A stretch of DNA of 64,000 bases from the NCBI RefSeq assembly GCF_040939455.1, contig NC_134106.1:75275001-75339000 (forward strand), in the 5' to 3' direction. Shown here one piece after another: positions 60,550-64,000 of this stretch; position 1 is the first letter of the stretch; the number at the start of each line of letters is the position of its first letter. The notes beneath the pieces are model-generated. The model had not been told where the DNA came from. It saw nothing but the letters and a program-made list of their open reading frames with translations, and did not search any database. Both the position numbers and the translations under genes were made by a program. The stretch comes from Microcebus murinus (Eukaryota; Chordata; Mammalia; Primates; Cheirogaleidae).

Positions 60550-61837
60550 GAAAGTAAGCGAGGGGTCAAGGCTATCAAAAGCACAACTATCCAAAAGATG
60601 GCTTTGCTTTTTAAGATTATACCATTGGGGTTGAATAATTTCTTGGCAACCCTGTGTATGAATCTGGTTAGAGCCTCACTGTGAAGTTTGAAAAAGAGAC
60701 AGATGGAACAGTCCACCAGAGCACCCCAGTGACAGAAACAACTATTCCTTGGAAGAGGAAAAAAGGGCAGAAAGGCATTTTTGTTTATTTTTACAAAATT
60801 TGGAGAACAACAGTCTCCCCCAGCTGTCTCCACAAGATCAAACCAGCTCCAAATAGGAGTCGCTAGGCATTTGCCAACGCTTGAAATCAAAATCCCATAG
60901 GCCTGATGGCCCTGTTTCTGGTCTTTTCCTCCCTTTTGTATTTCAAGATGACAATTTCATCTGTTCATTGATGCCGCCCGTCCATTCAATAAGCATTCTG
61001 ATTCATCTATGAACTTCAAACTCCGCTTCTAATCTAAATCAGAACATAAAAGTACACGACCCCTTCACTTCTTGCTAGGCCATCTGGGCTCATTCAAAAC
61101 AAAACCACAAACACAGTCTCGGAGTGACTGTTAAATCACCGGGGCTGTGTCTTCGCTGTCAGGGCAGGCCCTGGGCAGTGCAGGTCAGGGACGGTCACCC
61201 TGCGTAGCAACTTGCCCGTTTCTCTGCGTCTGATCCCCTGCAGGCTTCCAGCTCTCCCCTTCCCTGCCAGCCCTCGAGGGACACCAAGGCCTGTTAGGAG
61301 GTTGGCACCTATAACCCCAATATTAGGTTTGGGCACAGGCCTGAACAGGACACCAAATTTGGCCATTCTTTGGTGAGAAACCAATAGAAAGAAATCACTT
61401 GTAGGAAAGAACTACCTTTATGCTTTGCCCCAAAGCCACACCTCTGTGGACCTCCATCTAACTATCACAGAACCAAATGGAAAATTTGGTTCCTTCCTCA
61501 TTTATTAAAGAAAGATAACAAATAAACAAAGCAAAATCATTCTACTGGGGGGGCTAGTTCTCTGCACTCATGCTCTGCTTTCATGAGCTTTTCTTAGCAA
61601 TATAGGCGTAAGTGGCACAAGCCAAAATTCCACGCTGTGGGTTCACGTGGTCTCTCCGGAGTCAGAGAAGTGAGGGCCAAAGGTGAGATGCTCACCTCTG
61701 GGACCGTTTCCTCTTTCATCTTTGCCCAGGGGTACCCACCAGGAGGGAGGGGGCTTCTTTAGGCTGCTGCACGGGGTTGGGTAGGAAGAGCATCTGAACT
61801 CTCTCTCAATCTGGTAGAAAAAGAAAAAAAAACAAAA
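60550..61837. other. Unique sequence, no gene seen
   Basis: Open frames up to 116 codons (60540-60890, minus) overlap a plus-strand frame and show no domain. A C/G-rich part lies at 61130-61290. Confidence 0.4.
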
Positions 61838-61877
61838 CACCCACACGGTGGGGAACAATTTCCCCACCGTGTGGGTG
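61838..61877. repeat. Perfect inverted repeat, 18-bp arms and 4-base loop
   Basis: CACCCACACGGTGGGGAA (61838-61855), loop CAAT, TTCCCCACCGTGTGGGTG (61860-61877). The arms are exact reverse complements. It lies in unique sequence. A part of the arm, caccgtgtgg, recurs at about 61938. Confidence 0.97.
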
Positions 61878-62190
61878 GCGGGGCCCCAAGAGCTGTTATC
61901 TGCAAAGGGCACTTCTGGGGGTTACCCAGCTGTCACCACCGTGTGGATTCCACCCGAAAACCTCAAGCCAAACAGTGGGGAACGAACATCAAGAGGCAAT
62001 TTTCCACTCTGAGAAAATGACTTGACTTTACAAAGGTAAATTAAAACGCCATGATCATAAACGAAACTTGGGCAGGACCCGTTGTCAAACGCACTGGCTG
62101 TCACGGCAGACACCGTCCTTGCTCGGTATGTCCACGCTGTCGGAACGTGACAACGTCTCTCCCCACTTCCCCACCTCTCAGCCCCTACAC
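61878..62190. other. Unique sequence
   Basis: No repeat or coding evidence recognised. Confidence 0.4.
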
Positions 62191-62195
62191 ACACT

Positions 62196-62230
<35 letters not shown>

Positions 62231-62263
62231 AACACGCATGCAAACGCGCGCGTGCACACACAG
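62191..62263. repeat. (CA)n microsatellite with CG-rich end
   Basis: About 16 CA units followed by 'cgcaaacacgcatgcaaacgcgcgcgtgc'-type alternating purine/pyrimidine text, here described in part. A TG-rich tract follows at about 62352-62402. Confidence 0.93.
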
Positions 62264-63055
62264 GCGCTCCTCTACCACAGACAGAGCTGGAAGAACTGGT
62301 CTAGCAGGGATCAGAGGTGTCTAGGGCAGAAGTGGAAGTGGTTGGGAGGGCATGTGTCAGTGTGTGTTAGAGCGTGAGTGCGTGTGTGTGCGTGTGTGCA
62401 TGTGCATGCTCACATGCAGTGGCAGGGAGGCAGGGGGATTGTTCTTAACCCTGAACACTGTTCATTTGAACAAGGGCAATGTGTAGCTGAAGCACCATGG
62501 CACAGGCACGAACACAAACTCAGCCCTCCTTCGGGCCCCAAGCCCTCAGCTGCACACGAGGGCCCCTGTGGCTCTGGGGTGGCTCTCTACCCCACCCCCA
62601 CCCCGAGTCTGCAGCAGCCTGAGGCGCACTGCCTACTGGCCAAAGGTAGAGGGTTTAGTGACTTCTTTCCCTCGTCCCCACACTCATCTCCTTTAAGACC
62701 CCCAAATCCACTCCTCTTTACTGGTGAACCCATCCCCCCCAGTATTGCCATCTTGGAACCACGTTCCCCTGCATTCCACCTGCATCTGCTACAGGGTCTG
62801 CTGGGTTTCTCTCCACCGTCTCTCCTGGCCCTGGCCCTCTTGTTAGAAGTTGCAAACAGACCTGGTGATAAAAACCTAAAGTCCCAAATCTCACATCTGA
62901 AAGGATCTCTACCCACACAGAGAGGACCTAGGAAGCCCTCAATTCTGGCACCTGGGTTCTAGATAAACGTGCCAAGGGAAATGGGAACCACTTCTTAATA
63001 GCAGCCATGAGCCCTGGAAATGACCCAGAGCTGTGTAAGCATAACGTATGACCCC
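62264..63055. other. Unique sequence, no gene seen
   Basis: The 194-codon plus frame 62378-62962 starts in the TG-rich tract, is Pro/Ser/Leu-rich and is mirrored by antisense frames. It is not called as a gene. Confidence 0.4.
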
Positions 63056-63528
63056 CTTTTAAGAAGTGATCAACAGGGAAATGGTATGGCCATTCCTCAA
63101 AACTCAGAATTACCATATGATTCGGGAACTCCACTACTGGACATATACCTAAAAGGACTGAAAGCAGGATGTCAAAGAGATATCTGTACACACAAGTTCA
63201 TAGCAGCGCTATTCACAATAGCCAAAAGGCAGAAGCAACCCAAGTATCCGTGCTTGTCAACAGATGAATGGATAAACAAAATGTGGACTACACACACAAT
63301 GGAACACTATTCGGCCTTGGAAAGGAAGGAAATTCTGGTAAATTCTATGACATGCTCAGGGCTGAAGAGAGTGGGGGAGGGGAAAGGGAAGTCATTGTTT
63401 AATGGGTATGGAGTTATAGTTTGGGATGATGGAAAAGTTCTGAAAATGGAGAGTGGTGTCGATTGCCCAATAATGTGAATGTATTTAATGCCACCGAACT
63501 ACACACTTAAAAATGGTTAAAATGGTGC
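63056..63528 (+). repeat. Old L1 (L1MB/L1MC-like) 3' end
   Basis: 'gaattaccatatgattcggg', 'gcagcgctattcacaatagcc', 'gatgaatggataaacaaaatg' and 'ccaccgaactacacacttaaaaatgg' follow the L1 ORF2 C-terminus and 3' UTR order in sense orientation. Confidence 0.85.
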
Positions 63529-63584
63529 CATGGTTTGAATGTGTCCCCTCCAAAATTCAGGTGTTGAAACTTCATGGCCAATGT
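63529..63584 (+). mobile_element. MaLR LTR start, interrupted by the next LTR
   Basis: 'atggtttgaatgtgtcccctccaaaattcaggtgttgaaac' is the beginning of an MST/MLT-type MaLR LTR. It is cut by the betaretroviral LTR at 63585; the rest lies beyond the window. Confidence 0.65.
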
Positions 63585-64000
63585 TGTTAGAGGCAAGGAC
63601 CCTCAAAGACCCTCAACTCCCCTATGACTCGTCCTACGCACGGACTTCGCCCTGGAAAATTCCAGCTATAGCTCCAAGAAGAATGCATTCCATAACGTGC
63701 TGACCACGGGATGTTCCAGGGAGTGCTGACTGCAATTGTTCCCGACCACCTGCCAGGTTGGAAATGAGTAACCAGTCACAAACAGGATACCGATAAGACG
63801 CTGATTGAGGCTGATTAACCCAGACCCAAGCCTCATCGTTGCCCCACTCTATTTTTTGTTTCTACTTCCTTGTTTCTGTATGCTTATAAAACCTACTAAG
63901 AATCTAAGTAAAGCAGACCTTGACAACCATTTGCTTGGTCTCGTTCCTTTCTCTCGCTCATCTCTTTCAGGCAAGGTCCCCTTTGACCCCCGCGAGTAAC
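63585..64000 (+). mobile_element. Second LTR of the betaretrovirus-like family, cut by the window edge
   Basis: Starts TGTTAGAGGCAAGGACCC and aligns along its whole visible length with 29077-29493, with scattered differences (for example T for A at the fourth base of the 'tcgacc' segment, and 'ggaaatgag' for 'ggggttgag'). TATA box TATAAAA at 63885-63891. About 25 bases of the LTR are missing at the right. Whether a full provirus or a solo LTR follows cannot be seen. Confidence 0.92.

Noticed and set aside
62378..62962. 194-codon frame
   Set aside because: It starts in a TG-rich simple repeat, is Pro/Ser-rich without a domain and is mirrored on the other strand.

Overview
This window is 64 kb of mammalian nuclear DNA, almost certainly from a Malagasy lemur (strepsirrhine primate). 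Three of the four Alu elements (34573-34930, 49448-49801, and 60197-60525 on the minus strand) carry an enlarged AT-rich linker between the monomers that contains attggccaact followed by a TATATA run. I know this linker from lemur Alus and not from human, monkey or galago Alus. Two 3'-truncation-type L1 copies and one internally deleted L1 belong to one young L1 lineage. Many MIR, L2, old L1M, MaLR and DNA-transposon relics give the expected mammalian background. The species is not determined.

I found no host protein-coding exon, tRNA or structural RNA that I can support. The window reads as intergenic or intronic sequence. Long stretches of non-repetitive DNA (6.9-8.4, 11.7-15.1, 36.3-38.8, 45.1-48.9, 49.8-52.8, 55.7-57.3 and 60.5-63.0 kb) contain no recognisable exon. 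The open frames there overlap on both strands and show no domains.

The centre of the window (about 22.4-36.3 kb) is a nested stack of insertions. An old plus-strand L1 is interrupted three times. The first interruption is a younger lemur L1 (23865-27857, target duplication TTTTCACAAG), which keeps its YY1-type promoter, ORF1 and endonuclease but has lost the rest of ORF2. The second is a defective betaretrovirus-like provirus (29077-33695, target duplication TATAAG). The third is a lemur Alu (34573-34930, duplication of about 13 bp).

The provirus is the main point of interest. It has a normal 443-bp 5' LTR, a tRNA-Lys1,2 type primer-binding site, and gag, pro (dUTPase, aspartic protease, G-patch) and the start of pol, all broken by frameshifts and stops. 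Instead of a 3' LTR it stops inside reverse transcriptase and ends in an inverted copy of the first 70 bp of its own LTR. Both ends of the insertion are therefore the same U3 terminus, and a 6-bp target duplication lies directly outside them. This suggests that integrase inserted an abnormal cDNA with two U3 ends. A second, separate LTR of the same family starts at 63585, inside a MaLR fragment, and runs off the right edge.

Other relics are an L1 with an inverted middle block (4.1-6.9 kb), a long antisense old L1 (16.6-19.65 kb), a hAT/Charlie transposase relic (40.9-42.5 kb, minus), a Tigger/pogo relic (53.4-54.1 kb, minus), a mariner transposase relic (58.1-59.4 kb, plus) sitting in an antisense L1 (57.3-60.2 kb), a palindromic hAT-like MITE (3.1-3.3 kb), and a perfect 18-bp-arm hairpin in unique DNA (61838-61877).
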